Shown: positions 44,635-57,278 of the stretch, in pieces | Layout of the letters: each line of letters begins with the position of its first letter | Position numbering within the stretch: the first letter of the stretch is position 1 | Origin: Histoplasma ohiense | Taxonomy: Eukaryota > Ascomycota > Eurotiomycetes > Onygenales > Ajellomycetaceae | DNA: 64,000 bases | Assembly: GCA_017607445.1 (NCBI GenBank) | Contig: JAEVHH010000005.1 | Location: forward strand, 2,051,001-2,115,000 | Direction: 5' to 3' | The notes under the pieces: model-generated | Database searches by the model: none | What the model saw: the letters and a program-made list of their open reading frames with translations, nothing else | Told to the model about the DNA's origin: nothing | Position numbers and translations under genes: made by a program

Positions 44635-46028
44635 TCAACGAATACGACCGAGTCGGGCGCTATTCATGACGATCTGATCGTCCACATGGTCACTCTGCGG
44701 GTTTATCGGTTAGTACACATTTATGAGATATGGGTTCGTGCATAATTCGGGAGGGAAAAGTAATGTACCTTGCCTATGATTCGGCCCAAATCGGCATTCT
44801 GTTGCTCAATCTCCCTACCTTGGGCCTGAGCAAGAAGGTTCAACCTGCCCGTAACACCTTCGATCGCAGTAAGATTGGACTCGATCTCATTTTCCATTTC
44901 GTCATCTTCACTGTCAGCTTCAAACTGGTATTTAGACCTGTCTGCAAGGTTTGTTTGTTTCTGTGGGCCACCGGCAGCTTTCTTTGATAGAGTTTTGAAG
45001 GTCTCATCCATACGTTGCTCTGTACGGAATGCGGCTTGTCGAGTAGCCTCTCGCTGAAGGCGTTCTTCATGGTGACGATCAATGATGGCCTCGTCACGAG
45101 CACGCCGTCGTTGTTCGCCTGTGAATGGATTAGAGACATGCATGGCGAACATGCTTTTGTTTAGCTTTTTTAATTCCCGGGATTTTTCATCTGCAATTTT
45201 GTTTTGGTTTGAGGCCAGGTCAAGGTTTTTTTCTGTATTATGAATTCGTTCTCCTTGAGCACCAAGACGAAGGAGGGTGTCACGGCCTGTCGCTTCTGCT
45301 TCTAAGGCGGCACGAAGAGCATTGCGGGTAGAAGAAACATCCTGTTGTTTTATCATTCGGATTTCATGTTTCATCGCTTGGATGTCTTCTTCTTCTTCTT
45401 CCTCTGCTGTGAGTTGCCTCTCCTGGTAAGTCGGGGCATAAGTGGTATTGGATCCATCAGCACTAGCACCACTGACACCACCTTGTGGGACATCTTGCAG
45501 AGCAGGGTTGTAACGTCGTTCTTGTTGCCTTGCCCGTGCATCTCCTAGAAGAGCATCTCTATTATCATCGACGGAAGCTGTATCGTTTGGGTCGGCTCTC
45601 CCAAGTCCACCATAACCACTAGGCCCATATCTAGATTGTGGGCCCGGAGTGGAAGTATCACCTCCATACCTGTCTCCTCCATACCCAATTTGGTATCCGG
45701 GTCCTCCATGTGCATAACCACCATTACTCCGACCGTATTTATTATCAAGATTCTCGTAAGGGTTTCTAGGTGCACCATGTCCTTGGCTGCCTGGAGGTTT
45801 CATGCCAGGACGTCCTTGATTTGAAGGGGTTCCATATCCGCCCACATCAGTCTGTCCACCGCGTCCACGTCCTTGGCTATACGGATCAGCTGACTGCTGA
45901 GGCTGCGCATACGGATTTGACGACGGAGTCGGATTTTTATTCTTGGATTTGGACCCAAAAAGAGCGAAGCGGTTGCTATCCTCATCTGCACCGTCACTTT
46001 TCTTGCTCCCAAAGCCGAATTTCTTCAT
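44635..46028 (-). CDS. SEC9: Plasma-membrane t-SNARE Sec9 (SNAP-25 family)
   Basis: Two exons, 46028-44769 and 44694-44635, with a 74-nt intron, give 439 residues. The N-terminal ~200 residues are Gly/Tyr/Pro/Asn-rich and disordered. Two SNARE helices follow: Qb at about residues 205-285 (zero-layer Gln in LRLGAQGERIHNTEKNLD) and Qc at about 375-438 (zero-layer Gln in LNLLAQAQGREIEQQN). A basic linker with NPFTGEQRRRARDEAI lies between. Sec9 pairs with Sso-type syntaxin and Snc synaptobrevin for exocytosis at the plasma membrane. Like yeast Sec9 it lacks the palmitoylated Cys cluster of SNAP-25. The small second exon encodes the last 20 residues, completing the Qc helix (DDQIVMNSARLGRIR). It diverges from VPS33 across a 288-bp shared promoter. 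Confidence 0.93.
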
Positions 46029-46316
46029 AACGTAGACACCAACCGGAATGCAAAACTAAGGTGCTATTATTCTAACAATTTCTTTTTAAATCTTGGGAAT
46101 ATTAGTGAGAGGCAAGAGGGCATAATGGAGAATGGAGGTTGAAGTCTCAGGTTGGAGATGTGGCGTTGTTGCATTAAGTCACGTGACTTTACGTGACTAA
46201 TGGATAGAGCTAGCGTTATATGGCTCCCTTTCATGGCTCCGAGCTCCAACCTCAACCAACAGCAGACAGCGGTGCTTTGTTTACATCAATATCTCTGGTT
46301 CTCGCTGCGCTGCACC
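46029..46316. promoter_or_regulatory. Bidirectional SEC9/VPS33 promoter
   Basis: Only 288 bp separate the divergent ATGs. It contains the perfect palindrome GTCACGTGAC at 46178-46187 and a second ACGTGAC half-site at 46191-46197. CACGTG E-boxes bind bHLH factors such as Cbf1 in fungi. The 10-bp palindrome also equals the animal CLEAR element of lysosomal genes. Use as a functional site is inferred. Confidence 0.6.
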
Positions 46317-48709
46317 ATGGCTCCTGATCCTGGGTCAGAAGCCGAGTATATACGAGAGAAAACTCGGAGGGATCTGTTGAATCTTCTTGAAGGTGTGAGT
46401 AAGGGGGACTTTTAAAGCCCTTTTAAGCCCAGCTACCAAAGTTATGCTGATTTCATGTCCAGGTTCGAGGCAAAAAGAACCTTGTGATAAGCAAGGACCT
46501 GGCTGGTCCCGTTGGCTTATTCGTTAAGTTCTCTGTTCTTCAAGAGTACGGAGTAGACCGGGTTTTCCTACTTGAAAATGGGAATACCGATTCTTCCCAG
46601 AAAAACATTGTCTTTCTCGTGCATGCTGAAAAGCCTGCCCAGGTACAATCTACGGCTGGTATGATTATCTTATGTGATATGTTCGTGCCAATTTTTCTTG
46701 GCTCTTGCCTTTTTCGCTTCTTATATGTATATTCACTCTTGTTTGATTTTGTTACTGTTGCATGGGAAAATGTTGCGGGGGCAATAACATGAGGCTTTGG
46801 GGAATTTATTCATTCTCACTTCCCATTGCCAGTCTTGTCCCCTATATAAATCAATATCCTAGCACATCCCTTTGGCATTTTCTTTGCTTTTTTCATCTCG
46901 TTGATAGCCATCATAATGTGCTAACATACTTGTCAGAACAAATAAAAAAGCTTCAACGAAATGGAACTGTCGAACATGAATTCTCCATATTTTGGGTCCC
47001 GCGCCGTACTCTTGTTTGTAATCAGATTTTAGAAGACGAGGGTATTATAGGAGATGTCAATATCACGGAATTTCCTCTTTATTTTCTACCTTTGGAAAGT
47101 GATATTCTCTCCTTAGAGTTAGGTGATGCGTTTCCGGACCTCTATTTGGTATGAAATATCTTTTCCTATCTTGAGAGTTTTCTTTCAAGCTAACATAGTA
47201 TAGCACAAGGACCCAGGTCCAGTTTATCTTTCCGCCAAGGCATTAATGAATCTGCAGCTACGTCATGGCTTCTTTCCCCGTATTGTTGGAAAGGGAGACA
47301 ATGCAAGGAGACTAGCAGATCAACTACTGCGAATGAGAAAGGAACTGGATGTTGAAGAAACCTCTGGATTGAATGGTGGATCTGGGAGAGGGCTCATGGT
47401 TAGCTCAACGATAGAGAGTTTGATAGTTATCGATCGAGATGTGGATTTCGCAACTCCCCTACTTACCCAGCTCACATACGAAGGTCTCGTTGATGAATTT
47501 TTTGAAATCGCAAATAACCAAACAGAGGTCGACTCCATGGTCATTGGCCCTTCTGCTCTCACGCCCTCGTCTTCTCAAGTAGCGTCCTCTGGCACATCAG
47601 CAGCCGCTGCGAAACAGGGCTTAAAACGAAAAATACAACTTGACTCGTCCGATCAATTATTTGGTCAGCTTCGTAATGCAAATTTTGCTATCGTCGGAGG
47701 TCTTTTGAATAAAGTAGCCCGCCGGCTTGAGAGCGACTATGAAAGTCGTCATGTAGCCAAGTCAACTAGTGAACTGAGAGAATTTGTCAACAAATTACCC
47801 GCCTACCAAGCAGAACACACTAGCCTTAAAGTTCACACGAACATGGCGGAAGAAATCATGCGTCAAACCCTTTCCGACGTTTTCAGAAAGGCGCTCGAAG
47901 TTCAGCAAAACATAGCAGCGGGCTCGGATCCAACGTATCAGCATCATATCATCGAAGAACTAATTGCACGCGACGTTCCTCTAAATACCGTTCTCCGATT
48001 GTTATGCCTTGAGTCCTGCATGAATGGCGGTCTTCGACCTAGGGATTTAGAAAACTTCAGAAAGCAGATATTGCAAGCATATGGATACCAGCATCTCCTA
48101 ACTTTCCATGCCCTTGAGAAGATGGAGTTGCTTCAGGCACGATCGTCTGCAACGGCTATGCTTCTCCCGACTGGAGGTGGCCCAGCGGGTTTGAAATCCA
48201 ACTATAACCACCTTCGCAAGAGTCTGCGACTCATTGTCGATGAAGTGAACGAGCAGGATCCGGACGACGTCGCGTACGTCTACAGTGGCTATGCGCCGCT
48301 CAGCGTACGCCTTGTACAGTGCGTCTTACAGAAACCATATATTATGTCCCTCACAAAAGGCCTCCCCGCATCCGCTGCAGGAGCTTCTGCAAACGTTTCG
48401 TCCCCTGGCTGGTTAGGATTCGAAGAAATCGTGAAAAATGCACGAGGTTCCACGCTGAACATCGTCCAAAAGGGTGATGAGAAGGCTCTGAGGGCGAGGC
48501 AAACACTCTCGGGGACAGGAGGCATAAAGACGGTTTTTGTGTTTTTCCTTGGCGGGATTACGTTTACTGAGATTGCTGCGCTGAGATTTATTGCAAGTAA
48601 AGAATCGGCGCGAAGACGGATTGTAATTTGTACAACGGGAATTATCAGCGGGAATCGGATGTTGAAGGTGGCGATTGAAACGAAGGGATTTACTAAGTCA
48701 TCGACATAG
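46317..48709 (+). CDS. VPS33: Vacuolar sorting protein Vps33 (Sec1/Munc18 family, HOPS/CORVET)
   Basis: Four exons, 46317-46394, 46463-46658, 46937-47148 and 47204-48709, give 663 residues. Vps33 is the SM protein of HOPS and CORVET that templates SNARE assembly on vacuoles and endosomes. Family features: N-terminal DLAGPVGLFVKFSVLQEYGVDRVFLLE, domain 2 with SLIVIDRDVDFATPLLTQLTYEGLVDE, and near the C-terminus the SM-type FVFFLGGITFTEIAALRF block followed by RRIVICTTGIISGNRML. Intron 2 (278 nt) is long for this window. The frame across all junctions is exact. It diverges from SEC9 and converges on TEL2. Confidence 0.95.
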
Positions 48710-49002
48710 AATTATACCACTAGCTGGCGTTCCTTTAACCTTTTTCCGTTTCAGCCTATTTAAATACAGTATAATGAAGACTATTGAACCGCGTTCGCAA
48801 TTTTGGTTCAGCAAACTAGTCGGTACAAGTCGTGCGGGTTGCATTTGTTGGCCCACCAATTTCAGAGAAGGGTTGAGAGACTCTTTGACCGATCAGGTAT
48901 TACCTTGAGAAGCCTTCTTTTAAACCCTGTAATTCTAGAAACGCTATGCATAAATGCATGCACTGGAAATACTGGAAGCCTGTGCAAAATACAGTGAATA
49001 TA

Positions 49003-52000
49003 TTAATATCCAAACCCAAGATTCGTTCCCAATAATCGGCCTTGGTATCGCTCCATAACCTCTCCAAGTTTGACCATTATACCAGCACAGAGCATCCTCA
49101 CTTCCTCCTCTTCTTTCGACGAGCGCTCAAATATGCCATCAGCCCATTCACGAATTTCCATCACCTGCGTTACAAATTCAGTAACAAGTCTCTCCTCACC
49201 GACACTGCCAGATGATATATTTAAATCCACGACCGCGAGGAACAGAGAGAGAATTGCGCGGAGCACTGTAGGCTCGGTGGCGACTGGTAGGTTGTGTAGA
49301 GTTATAAGTAGCGCAAGAGCTTCGTGCGTAAGCGCGGCTAGATTGGGAGAGTTTGGGCCCAGGGTTGAGAGAATGAGGGTAACCGTTTGGACAAAGAGCT
49401 GGAGGAGTTGCGGGATCAAGAATGGGTTGTGAACGTTATTGTACCTGAAACGATAAGTAATTAGACACCGTGGGGGCTCCAATGAGAGGAGGGTGAGGAT
49501 TATGTCTATGTCGGGGAATTAGCAATGAATTCTGACTTACGAGGTCGAGTATGTAGCGATTCCAAAAGCATTAGTAAGGGGAAAAAAGAAGCCATCGGAA
49601 AGAATTCTGTGAAGGTCTTTAGGAATCGCTTTCTGCCGTCTCTGCTGCTCTTTCTGTTGTTTCCTTTTCTCCACTTCCATACGGGATGAGAATGTTCGGA
49701 CCTTGAGAGCATTGGGTCCGGTCAACGACTCCGCAGCATGGAGCGCTAAAGGCTTTAAGGTTGCTTGCGAAAGCTTTTTTGATATAGCGTCGATAGGGCT
49801 GTTCATGCCACCGTAGGTATTTGCTAGACTGGAAGGTAGACGCTTTGACGGGAACGAAGAGTCCGCAGCGGGAGGGAGGCTCATAGCATCTGAGTCTTCT
49901 TTCCCAAACCCCGCAAGTTCGCGGGAACTCAAACCAAGCGCGACAAGTATTGTTGACTGCTGACTTTGAGATAAGTCGGCGTTGAAAAGCGTATGCACAA
50001 ACCACCGACCCATAGTAAGTGGGTAGGCAACGAGTAATGCAATTTGGCTCTGTAACTTGTACTCCTGAAACTTTGGCAAATTGTATTTATCTTGTAGACC
50101 CGCAAGAGTAAATGCCAGCGCCTCAGAGTTCTCTGCAACTTCGGTGCCAAATGACGTTTTGCGACGTATTAAAGTTGGTGCAGTTGATATTCCCAAGTTA
50201 TATCGTTCTGCATTACCTGTATCCTGCAAGCAAGCTAATAAGTCCCGTATATATCTATATAATACATTAGCATCCAATGGTTAAAAATGAAGGCAAAGCT
50301 ATAAAAGTTGGAATACATACACTGGAGAGTTGGGTTTTGACCGGTTGATCAGTGTTGGATCCTCTTCGGAATCCGAAGCGTCCGTATCTGGCTTTTCGTA
50401 AGATAAGAAGTCACCATCTGACTCCTCAGACACTTCTTCAATAGAAAGAACTTTCGATGTCGCTTGACTTGATTTTCGCTGATCAGCTTGTGGAGCCTTC
50501 CGCCCTTGATGTTTTGATTTCTTTGGAGCATATGGAGAGGTTTTATGCTTCAAGTCGCTGATAGAACCGACTTCATCTTTTACATTTGTCAAGTTCATAT
50601 ACCAGAGTGCTTCTTCGCTCTCCATTTGCTCAAGGTCGAATTTAATTGCCTTATCTGCGGGATCAACTAGCTTTGATAATGAAATGCCGACTATCATTCC
50701 AAGGTAGCGAGCCCGAGGTGAAGAGGCCGCCAGTCGATTGGATATCGCTGTTAGGTAAGTTCCCGACTGCGTGATAGAGCGGAGTTGATGTGGACATAGT
50801 CGATGGGCGTATCCGGCGGTCAAAAGGATAATCTGGGTATTCGCTGCCATGTGTCAACGTTTGGAGACAAAAGTGCACCCGTTTCGAGGATAAAACACTC
50901 TACCTTCCTGTCCACGTGTTGGTGTGTGCTTTATATATAGTTGATCGCCAAATATATCTAGAGCCTTTCTCAGTATCTCCAGTATCGGATCTAATATTTT
51001 GAGTTAGCGTGGATAATGTAGAGAGATAATATCGGTCTTGAGAGCCCACCTTGCTGGTTCCCAAACGATGCCAACAGTGCTCGGCGAAAATCAATGCCCT
51101 TTATATTTATTTCGGATCCTGTTACGAGCCATTCGCTCAACTGAGATTTCAGAAAGCCGCGGTCACAAATTATTGTCGCTACAACAGCTGAGACTCCGCT
51201 GACAGCCTTGGATTTGTTGAAATCATCCAGTGGACTCTGCACCACACTAGGAGAAGGAGGAAGAAATTTTATTTCCAAATCATGAAGTAGAGATTTGAAT
51301 AATAACAGTTGATCGTGACGTCGAAGTTTATCTAAGAGAATACCAAACCGGTGGTCCGGTGAGGTATCCTCTTGAAGTAATAAGGTGTTATATATTTCGC
51401 TGACAACCTGGGCTGAATGTGACAACTTTTAGCAATTCCATCTACATTATCCTTGGAGTAGGCAATATACCAGGATATCCAAGACTCAGCGATCTACCCA
51501 CGAACTGGACCAAATAATTCCAACAATCCAAATCTGTTGATTGGACCTTAGAAGCCATTCGGGAAATACACCGGCCAAGCCACGATGCATACATGTTTCC
51601 ATCCCCAATCCAGTGAATCGAACGTGGCAGCTTGATATCTTTAATAGTAAGAAGACTTTCGGCGGCGACTGATAACACCTTTCCCGTAGCAAGGAGTGAA
51701 ATAAGCTCTTTCCACATGATTTGCCTCTGGGCTGGCCGCTCAACATTGCTCGAAATATTCACATACAAGTTGAACAGCAAGTCGGGAGGTTTTAAAACTG
51801 ACGACAAAACGGTTACTAAATCTTGAATAACTATCTTGTTACCCGAGCGTTTTTCACTTGGCAAGGAGTCTTGTTTGGAAAGTAACGAGCGAAGATGAGC
51901 TACCAGAGCTCCAATACCCGCCAAACTGCTCAAACATCTTAGCAATGCTGCCTTTGGTTTTGGGTTGTGGTCGCCTTCTGGCGCTGGGGAATCTTCATCT

Positions 52001-52317
52001 CCTAGAACACCCCAATGGTCGGGAATGGTAGTTGTGATCAAAATGTGCAAAATTTGAGCTGTTTGGGCGGTTGGAGCAGTTATATTGAAACCACCCCCGA
52101 GCCCTTGAGCGGGATCAAGAAAGTCTAAGACTTGAACAACACGGCGTTTGTCTGGAGATGACTTAAGGGTGTGTAGGACTTCTTCTAGAGAATTTATTGT
52201 ACTTGGATGACTCGAGCACTTCTCTTCTTTTGTGGGAACACTGGTCCGAGGTGGCTTTGAAACGGACAGCTCCTCGTGATTCTCAACCGTCTTGACAGCA
52301 GTAAGAAGTTCATCCAT
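49003..52317 (-). CDS. TEL2: Telomere length regulation protein Tel2 (TELO2)
   Basis: Six exons, 52317-51471, 51412-51050, 50990-50904, 50843-50321, 50254-49541 and 49444-49003, give 991 residues. Tel2 forms TTT with Tti1/Tti2, an Hsp90 co-chaperone for PIKKs (Tor, ATM, ATR and others). Helical-repeat N-terminal regions include LEEVLHTLKSSPDKRRVVQV and LLLTAGYAHRL. A disordered acidic linker (EESDGDFLSYEKPDTDASD) leads into the conserved telomere-regulation block, PVYIRDLLACL at about residue 606 through LAFTLAGLQDKYN and IALLVAYPLTMGRW. The tail contains NPFLIPQLLQLFVQTV. An Asp/Ser linker before the last domain is where CK2 sites occur in orthologues. The exon 4/5 junction splits the PVYIRD motif. 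CCACGTGACC lies about 160 bp upstream. Confidence 0.9.
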
Positions 52318-53720
52318 GACCTATAATTCACATTCCAAAAAATAGTGAATCAAAAAGGAAGATAGAACTCATCGTGTATACGCGCTAGTTAATAGTATAT
52401 CGTCCTAAGGTTGGAGTTCTGGGCTTCCTATTCCGGACTAGCGTACGCACCGTGCAAACTCCTTATGCCAGAATACCACGTGACCACTAGATTGCTACAA
52501 CCTTGGAAGGAACCAACCTTCCATCTCCATCAGCCCAAATGATCTTTGTTCAACTTTAGTGTGAATAAAACTGCATTATCATAACAATCAGGTTAATTCT
52601 TTTCTCAGAAAATATTATTATTTTTTCCTATATTTCTCATATTAATTCTCCAGCAAATCTTCTGCTCTTCTACTCTCTAATTCTCTCTCTAATTCTGTAT
52701 CGAAAATGATGAGTGATGTATTTGGAAATATTGTATTTTCATATTTACAAGGGCCAGCCTGGGAGTGGGCAAACGCGCCTCGAAATCCGAGGGGCAGATG
52801 TACCTCTAATTCCACGTTATCTTAACCGAGGGCAAAACCCTCAGACCATCAAGGATTCAAGGTGGAATGCACAAAAACAGACCTCGAGCTTTTGTAGATG
52901 AGGGTACAATGCGTGGGAAAGCGCTCAGCTAGTTATCTAGCGCAATATCTACTAGTATTCTTATGGGGATCGAGTTAATATGGAGCAGGTGGATAGCTAG
53001 ATAGAGATATCTATTCTTGATGGATTCTGAGGTTGTCACGATCCAGTTAGTTCTTCCGCTGCACACAATGCAAAACCAGCGTCAGTCTCATTGCAATGGT
53101 ATGTATATTCTTAATCTTGTACAGTGTGATCTCTATGTATGCATATACATCAAGAGATTTAGCTTAGTATATGTTATATCTATATCCATGGGAATCATTA
53201 GCTGAGTATAGTGTGAGCTGTATATATCTGTTTACATCTGATGCAAAACAATACTGTGCAGAAAATGGCTGGATCTGTATTGATTTCATTCCTTATTGTC
53301 TCTTGTGAACTGGGGGACTCCCGCCATGGCATGATGCGTGAAGGGTAGACTCCGTTGCTTGGGTGTATTTCCTCGAGTTTGCCAATCTCCCCACAAATGG
53401 CCAAGCATGGTTGGTAACTAGAGGTTGAATTGAGTTAGCACAAACTCTGGCTCTGGTTACTAAGACGTGCAGGGCAAGAGCCATGAGCGAGCAACGATCA
53501 ATAGATTGTCCATAGAGTGAGGAAAATAAATACAGCCTCCATTTTAACTGATCAAGCATGGAAAATTGATTCACCTGCACTACAACAATCGTTCCTATAA
53601 TCTTACATTTGCAAACCAACTGCGAGACCCACTGCTTGCGTAGATAATTACTTTCTCAGCAGTTTCTTTATCCATTAGGGTTCTTGTAATTACTTCAGAG
53701 GTCTAATATTACGTCCCAAT
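52318..53720. other. TEL2-UBA3 divergent intergenic region
   Basis: A 1.4-kb AT-rich spacer between divergent TEL2 and UBA3. It contains CACGTG at 52477-52482 near TEL2. No ORF with a recognisable domain was found. Confidence 0.5.
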
Positions 53721-55318
53721 ATGTCTGCTTCTAGCATCTCTCCTCGTCGGGAGCCCCAGCGCTGGTAGGTCTTGGAATTCAATTTTTATTGGCCTGGTTC
53801 CTTACTAACATCGGTGTAGGAAGACCCTCTACAGAATGCTCACTCACCCCGGGCCTTTTTGTGATCCGGATTGGGTGCCAGGCCCAGAAACAATCACTGA
53901 TCTCGAAACTTCTAAAATTCTGTAAGTGTTTAATAATCATCAGACGATAGCATTGCAGAAGGTTGCTAATCATTGTTAATAGAGTGATGTAAGTGGTGGA
54001 CATATCCATATTTACCAGTCCCATGTGCTAACAGCAACTCAGAGGAGCTGGAGGGTTGGGATGTGAAATCCTGAAGAACTTGGCCCTGTCTGGATTTAAA
54101 GATATTCATGTCATTGATATGGGTTCGTTCCAGCGAGTTCGTGAAGTTTAGTCAAGTGAAATGATAGTAACTGTTTCCCAGATACCATCGATATATCAAA
54201 TTTGAATCGGCAATTTTTGTTCCGCCAAAGTGATGTTGGAAAGCCTAAAGCTGAAGTGGCAGCTGCTTTCGTGGAGCGAAGGGTGAAAGGCGTCAAGATT
54301 ACTCCCTACGTTGGCAAAATCCAGGACAAGGATCAAAGTTATTACATGCAATTCAAAATGATTGTCTGTGGGCTTGACAGTATTGAAGCACGGCGCTGGA
54401 TAAATTCAATGCTCGTTGGGATGGTAGATGGTGAGAATCTGGAGAGCTTGAAACCGTTGATCGACGGTGGATCAGAAGGTGCGTTTTGCTGGAGCCGCCC
54501 TAATCTCAAATATCAAGCTGTAACCAATAGCTTGGTTTAAGAGCTAATGTTAAAATGATCATAAAGGCTTCAAGGGACAAGCTCGAGTTATTCTTCCTAC
54601 ACTCTCTTCTTGTATCGAGTGTCAACTCGACATGCATGCACCCCGGGCCGCAGTGCCATTGTGCACCATCGCGACGATTCCTCGACAGCCACAACACTGC
54701 ATTGAATGGGCGCATCAAATTGCATGGGGCGAACATCGTAAGGATGAAGAATTTGATGGCGATGATATGGAGCACATAACATGGATTTATAACACGGCAT
54801 TTGAACGAGCGAAGAAATTCAATATCCCTGGCGTGACTTTCTCGATGACTCAGGGTGTCGTAAAAAACATTATCCCCGCAATCGCTTCTACAAACGCTGT
54901 GATCGCCGCTGCCTGCACCTCGGAAGCGCTGAAGATTGCGACGTCCTGCAACCCTTACTTAGAGAACTATATGATGTACGCCGGCGAAGAAGGTGTCTAT
55001 ACTTACACGTTCGCCGCCGAACAGAAGAGCGACTGCCCTGTGTGTGGCGATTTGGCGAAGCCTCTTATAGTAGATCCCGAATCGACTTTGGAAGATTTTA
55101 TACTATCTCTAGGAGAATTACCGGAAGCCCAACTCAAATCTCCCAGTTTGAGATCTGAGGCGAAGATGCTTTATCAGCGTGTTCCCCGACAGTTGGAGGA
55201 GCACACAAGACCGAATTTGAAACAGAAATTAAAAGATCTTGTTGCTGATGGTGACGAAGTAGCTGTTAGCGACCCAGCCTACACAATCGACTTTCGATTT
55301 AGAATGACGTTTAAATGA
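53721..55318 (+). CDS. UBA3: NEDD8-activating enzyme E1 catalytic subunit (Uba3)
   Basis: Six exons, 53721-53764, 53820-53921, 53983-53988, 54043-54122, 54182-54478 and 54567-55318, give 426 residues. With Ula1 it adenylates NEDD8/Rub1, forms the thioester and passes it to Ubc12 for cullin modification. The nucleotide site is ILVIGAGGLGCE. The Asp of VIDMDTIDISNLNRQFLF and the GKPKAEVAA segment follow. The catalytic Cys is Cys209 in VPLCTIATIPRQP, zinc Cys pairs lie in CIEC and CPVC, and the C-terminal part is the E2-binding ubiquitin-fold domain (TLEDFILSLGELPEAQL onward). Exon 3 is only 6 nt (AGTGAT), flanked by TAG and GTAAGT. Skipping it would delete Val-Ile from the Rossmann strand and leave the frame intact. 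Confidence 0.95.
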
Positions 55319-55592
55319 TCGGGTCGGAAAAAGCCGACAATGAGATAAATGGATTTTTTTTTTTTTTTAAATCTCCAAAGGTATCCACATGAATAATGGC
55401 AGTTTACATGAATACATGGTAGTGCGATGAAATTTTCCAGTAGCAGCTATAATGACATTCAGATCCTATCCTGTAATCAATTGTTGCAACTATCCTAGCA
55501 CCCATTCTCAGCCTATTGGCTCCATTGAAAACCTCTAACGCCAGAAAATGCTTCACAGAAAACGAACATCAAGGAAAAGTTGTATGTAAGTA

Positions 55593-56866
55593 TCATGAAA
55601 CCTCTGTCATGTCAGCGAGCTTTGCCAGATCGCGTTTCAATCTTCTGCACTTAAGCTTGAGAACCTTTACGCTCTCTATGAATAAGACGTCACTCCTGAA
55701 CTGCCCTGTGCTCTCAACATTGAAAATAAAATGATCCCGTATCCGACCTAACTTGACTTTGCCCTGGAATTCATCATGTCTTAGGCATTCCCTGCTCATA
55801 GTATCTTTGAAAGGATCAACCACAACGGCTTTCTTCTCGCCTTCGTGACCTTCGTACCCGCTCCCAGCTCGCGAGGCCTCCTCCGCCGATACAGAGTCGA
55901 TTCCAATGACGCCCTTAGGGAAACATCGCGCAAACTTGAGAGCATCGTTGCCAAGGATGGGCCGAATGATCTTTATATCTGGAAGGAGACGGTATGATGC
56001 CGTCGCAACGGGGGAAAATTTAGCGTGGTCAGCACCAATGCCCTTGACGCAATGCATTTCAATATCGATCTTTTGGCCGGGTCGCAGTTTCGCCAGAAGA
56101 ATGTCAGGATTCGCGGAGCGGATGACGCCATCTGGTTCTTGGAAGTATGTCTCTTGCCGACCTACAGGGTGGAATGTAATATCTTTGGCGTACACGTGCG
56201 CATGGTTGTAGCGCTTTTGGGGGTCGTCCTCATTTGCGCTGGCTTTGGGGTTATTGGTGCATTCCACGTTTAAATGTAGCACGATGGTGTTGTAATCTGC
56301 GAGTTCACTGCCAGAGTTTGGTCTGCCTTCCGTTGGCTGCCTAAACCAGCGCAGCCAATTGATACCCTCTGAAGAGCCGGTTAAAGGGACTAGGCCGAGA
56401 CGATGCGCTAGCACCTCGTCTTGAATGACGGAGGTGTTGTTGTGTATGTAGACAGTTTCAATAGCAAGGGAGGGAATTTCGGCGATCATAATGCGGCGGA
56501 AGGCGTTTGCAATAGCTGCGTCGACGCCAACCAAAGAGAAAGAAGCTTCGTACGGTTCATTCTTGTGGAAGGTGATTTTGAGGTTCTATAAAGTAGGGGA
56601 TATTGACGTGAGTAATACGTAGTTACATGGCGTGAACTCTTTTCCCACTCACTCTTTTAAATTCCTCAATGGACCACTCATGATTTTCGCCAGGCCAATG
56701 ACCAGGGAAATCTGTTGACGAAATATTTGTAACGGTTTCTGCATTTATCCCAATGACCTAGGTAGCGTTAGCTTTGATATATGCGACGAGACACAGAGAA
56801 AACGTAAAATAAAATAGATACCTTCCTCTGGCTAATTTCCTCCAAAGAAGCAATTCTCGGCGCCAT
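55593..56866 (-). CDS. RPC40: RNA polymerase I and III subunit AC40 (Rpc40/RPAC1)
   Basis: Three exons, 56866-56822, 56757-56653 and 56585-55593, give 380 residues. AC40 is the alpha-like subunit shared by RNA polymerases I and III, pairing with AC19 in the assembly platform. The alpha-motif region is AIANAFRRIMIAEIPSLAIETVYIHNNTSVIQDE, continuing HRLGLVPLTG. The alpha-family insertion domain has KDITFHPVGRQ and GQKIDIEMHCVKGIGADHAKFSPVATASYRLLP, and the C-terminal dimerisation strand is VKLGRIRDHFIFNVESTGQ. Exon 1 encodes only 15 residues (MAPRIASLEEISQRK). It converges with UBA3 (274 bp between stops) and diverges from the complex I gene (412 bp between ATGs). Confidence 0.95.
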
Positions 56867-57278
56867 GGCTACGCCCTATTACCGGGTGTTGTTATACTCA
56901 GAATAGCGACCAGCGTGTAGTTGAGATATTTTTTTTTTTTTTTGCCGAATAAATTTCGATGGTGCTGATCCCGGTACCTCGTTTTTGCTTGTATCCTTGC
57001 AATAACACCATGTACTCCGCCAAGCTCTCCTCTTAGCCAATCATTAGTCGAGGAATGCTTACTGAGTCAGCTCACATGACTTATCCAATTGCAAGAGGAC
57101 CTCGCTTTGCTGCCGACACAAATACGAACCACGACAAGAACGGACAGTCAGGCAGACGTCAGGCAGTTGTCAACAGCCATTGACCAGTGCTTCTTCCTGT
57201 GGGAGCTCCCCCACATAATACAAGTCGAGGCACAGAGAACTGTGTGCCTATCTCGATATAAACCCACCTCCGCTGGCC
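56867..57278. promoter_or_regulatory. Bidirectional RPC40/complex I 49-kDa promoter
   Basis: 412 bp between divergent ATGs. TGAGTCA, a Gcn4/CpcA-type bZIP site, lies at 57063-57069, and a T-run lies near 56930-56943. Binding is not shown. Confidence 0.5.
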
